Positions 61,270 to 64,000 of a DNA stretch of 64,000 nucleotides are shown here, piece after piece. Numbering within the stretch: the first letter of the stretch is position 1; the number at the start of each line of letters is the position of its first letter. The notes under the pieces were generated by a model. The model was not told the origin of the DNA. It saw only the letters and a list, made by a program, of their open reading frames with translations, and searched no databases. Location: positions 124,001 to 188,000 of the forward strand of contig CAJFCJ010000031.1 in the NCBI GenBank assembly GCA_904063045.1, written 5' to 3'. The position numbers and the translations under genes were made by a program. This DNA is from Dimorphilus gyrociliatus. Its lineage: Eukaryota; Annelida; Polychaeta; Dinophilidae.

Positions 61270-64000
61270 ATGGGTAAATATAGAAAAAATAATAAATTAC
61301 GAATATATGCTCTCAGTTAATATTTCATATATTTATTTGTATTAATTCTTTCTTTCCAGATGAAAAGAAAGGAAAGGTATGATAAATTTTTTTTTTCGAC
61401 TTTTCTCCGTTGCTCTCTCACTCTCTCTTTCTTTCTTTCTCTCTCTCTACTTATAATATACCAACTATAAATATTTTACTGTCGTTTTATTCATATATAT
61501 ATATACATATTAATATATAACAAAAACAAACAAACGAAATTATATCATAATATATTGAAGAAGAAATTATTACTAAATTTCTTTAGTTTTTGTTCCGTTC
61601 GGCATCCGGAAACGAAGATGCTATAAATGTCATTAGAAGTTCGAGTTGTAGCTTCAACACAATCAGCGATGAAGATAAGGTTCTTTAAATATAATTATAT
61701 TTCCTTTTCTACATAATTTCGAAATGAACACACTTATACTATATATACTTTATATATAGTATATAAAATGCTTTGCTTCATCCGTAAGGCTTTTGAGAAC
61801 TTGTTAATTTTTCGTTCGGCTAATTATTTATTCAATTTTGTTTTCATATTTTTCAATTAAATATGATTAATTTTCAATTTTATTGATATTTTTTTTATGG
61901 GGCTTGTTTTTTATATTTTTTTTTTAAAAAAAATCAATTTTTAATATTTTATAGGAAACTATTCGCCAATTAGAAGCGAGACATATTCCCAAGAGGAGTT
62001 CGGATGAAGAGGATGAAGAAAACGTCATTAAAAAACTTGCTAAGCAGGTAACCTTGAAACAGTGTAATGAAGTCTTTATTAACTGATTTTGTCTGATTAT
62101 GAGTGTTATCTTTTTTTCCTTCTTCTCCGTAATTGCTTTTTATCAAAATTGTCTTTGTTTACAATTTTGATATATTTTTAAATATTTAACAGAATATAGG
62201 TGATATTTCTCCTCCTGCTTTACCATCTCAACCTCCTCCGATACCGCCCTCATCTCCTCCACCATTGGACGATAATCGTCCACCTTCCCTGTCTAAGGGA
62301 TTTTCACCGATGAATATCCCATCTGTTGATGAGGAAGAGGAACCGTCACCATATCGTAGTGGACCACCACCATTGGCCGATGAAGAAGTATTCTCAGAGG
62401 AGGAGGAACACAAGTTTGAAATAAAAGAATATCAGAAAAGTGAACAGAAATTTATTCCGGAAGATGTTGAAACTATGTCAAGAGTTATACACGATTTAGA
62501 GGAAAAAGATGTTGAAAAAGAGGAAATAATTGATGCATCGACGGTTGCCACAATTGATGATTCTGAAACACCTTCCATACGCGTTCAAGGATTGTCAGAT
62601 AACCAGAATGCTCAAGATGACGACAGACAGCACGATTTTGATGATGAAGATATAGTGGAAGATAATGACAGTTCGGCAGTTAAAACCGATGATGACGAAA
62701 GTGACGCTAATGCAGAGGATAACAAGGTTTAACCCAATTATCCCTTGATTAAGCTTTATCCTGTTTTTTTTAGCTTGAATAATTAGATGACCTCGTTATA
62801 TTTTCTTTTTATAATTAGCATCTTTATACACCAATATTTTTTATTTATTCTCTCTTCTCTTTCTTCCTCATTAAAGTTAAGAGATACGGTTGTAAATGGT
62901 AAACAAGGAGACAAAGTTCATGAAAATGGGCTAAAACTAGAGAAAGAACAGGAAAGAAAACAAGAAATTAACGAAGATATAGAAAAAGAAGAACTAACAA
63001 AAGAAAGAGAAGATTGCAAACTAAACAAAGAAGAAGAGAGCGAACAATTAGCAATTGATGAAACACAACAAAACGAAATGTCCAATCTATTGGATAAACC
63101 GGATTGTAAAGGAGAAAATGTTGTTCCCATGGAAACCAGTTTAAGTGAAGATAAGTGTTCAGAGTTATCAAATGTAAGGAATTTGCAACGATCATATAAC
63201 AATCAATCGTTAATACCGAAATAAATTCTTTTCTCACTCACTTTTCTCTTTATCAGAGCGACGTCAGCCAAGAAAAGAATGATCACGAACTAACCAGTAG
63301 TCGTGATGATGATTCTCACAACGGTAGCCTTGAAACTTCGTCTTGCCTCAATTCTACTGTGGAGGTTTGTTATCCTTTCTTTATCTATCTATCTATCTAT
63401 ATATCTATCTATTTATATATAGTATATCTTTATTTCTGTCTTTTTTTAAAACTGCCAAAACTCTCTTTATCTTTATACAAATCGAAGCAGCAATGATGTT
63501 CCGGTAGGGCGGTGTGCCTTATCTTTTCTATAGAACTAGAATCATTACTAATAATACTAGGTGTGAATGATATAATGCAGTAAGAATTTCATTTATTCCT
63601 ACTAAAAATAAATTAAAAAAATACGCTTTTCCTTCCTTTTTTTGCTGTGAATTTGAAGTATCATTCTCCTCTTGTATAATAATTCTTTCCTTTTTCAGTC
63701 TTCCAAGCAAGGAGACTCTTCCATTGATGATATAAAAGTCAGTATTTTGTTTCTTCTCTTAGCAAGATATTAAAGCTTTTTTTTCTTTTGCTTAAGATTA
63801 CTTCCCCATTATTGAATTTAACGGCTGAAAAGGCCAGAGCTTCATTGAGGTTACCTGGAAGGAAAAAACCTACCCGTGCCTCTGTTGCAACGGGTACCGT
63901 TTTTAGCACTGTTGATATAAATTTAAATGATAAGCTTCCCAAAACCGAAAACGATATCAAAGCTAATGGCCATGATAGTGAACCCGTTAAGAAACAGAAG
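61270..64000 (+). CDS. Acidic disordered protein with candidate capping-protein-interacting motif, 3' truncated
   Basis: Nine exons in phase to the window edge: 61270-61273, 61360-61376, 61587-61679, 61955-62047, 62193-62726, 62877-63173, 63257-63364, 63699-63737 and 63797-64000. They give over 460 residues so far. Exon 1 holds only ATG plus one base, so the start is less certain. The protein opens MDEKKGKFLFRSASGNED, then ETIRQLEARHIPKRSSDEED, a proline-rich block (PPALPSQPPPIPPSSPPP) and long Glu/Asp/Lys-rich stretches. Near the edge LTAEKARASLRLPGRKKPTR resembles the CPI motif of CARMIL, CD2AP, CapZIP and FAM21, which bind actin capping protein (motif recalled from memory). The family was not recognised beyond this. 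The proline block could bind SH3 or EVH1 domains. The gene continues to the right. Confidence 0.72.

Noticed and set aside
55364..64000. Exons 55364-55600 being the first exons of the acidic gene at 61270 (a RIM-like gene around the ORP)
   Set aside because: Exons 1-2 join the PH-domain exons in correct phase 60-100 bases away, and the downstream gene has its own ATG exon; only transcript data could revive this idea.

Overview
The window looks like nuclear DNA of an invertebrate animal. It is AT-rich, with GT-AG introns that are mostly 57-130 bases long, many CT, TA and GATA-type microsatellites, and single-copy bilaterian genes packed on both strands. A small-genome spiralian, for example a dinophilid-type annelid, would fit. 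That placement is inference from gene content and intron size; no species-level marker was found. All gene models below were built by hand from reading frame, splice sites, phase and remembered family sequences. Each multi-exon model keeps phase throughout and ends at a stop, except the gene cut off by the right edge.

Left part (1-28 kb, gene-poor). It starts with the last coding bases of a gene running in from the left (1-105, perhaps a metallophosphoesterase). Next come an intronless and very degenerate rhodopsin-like GPCR (2772-4061), the small ER membrane protein SMIM14 (4735-5869), and a minus-strand DM-domain regulator with two DM domains in one protein (8275-9871). An unrecognised single-exon gene (15702-16484) lies head-to-head with TBC1D7 (16893-18167), a subunit of the TSC complex. 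A desert of about 10 kb with microsatellites follows. A non-repetitive motif with the core AGATGGC, resembling a CTCF site, occurs six times between 4 and 22 kb.

Middle part (28-47 kb, gene-dense). It holds a tetraspanin (28466-29938) and a PLC-related pseudoenzyme of the PRIP/PLCL family (31679-35734, minus). Just upstream of PLCL on the same strand is an EFCAB5-like EF-hand/GAF protein (35966-41206). EFCAB5 is head-to-head with DNAAF3 (41478-43908), the dynein-arm preassembly factor. The 271-base gap between these two presumably ciliary genes carries a perfect 11-base inverted repeat, one arm pointing at each gene. DNAAF3 converges on a disordered protein with a consensus PAM2 motif (44473-47342), so that protein probably binds poly(A)-binding protein.

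Right part (51-64 kb). It contains the cofilin phosphatase Slingshot (51422-54768) and an OSBPL10/11-type oxysterol-binding-related protein whose first two exons encode a RIM/Slp-like Rab-binding helix (55364-59099). Last is the start of a long acidic disordered protein with a candidate capping-protein-interacting motif (61270 to the edge).

The items most worth following are the PLCL active site (the Ca2+ ligand equivalent to Asp343 of PLC-delta1 is His, while the positions known to be lost in vertebrate PRIP-1 are intact), the two-DM-domain regulator, the RabBD-like helix on an ORP, the paired promoter element between EFCAB5 and DNAAF3, and the repeated AGATGGC motif.
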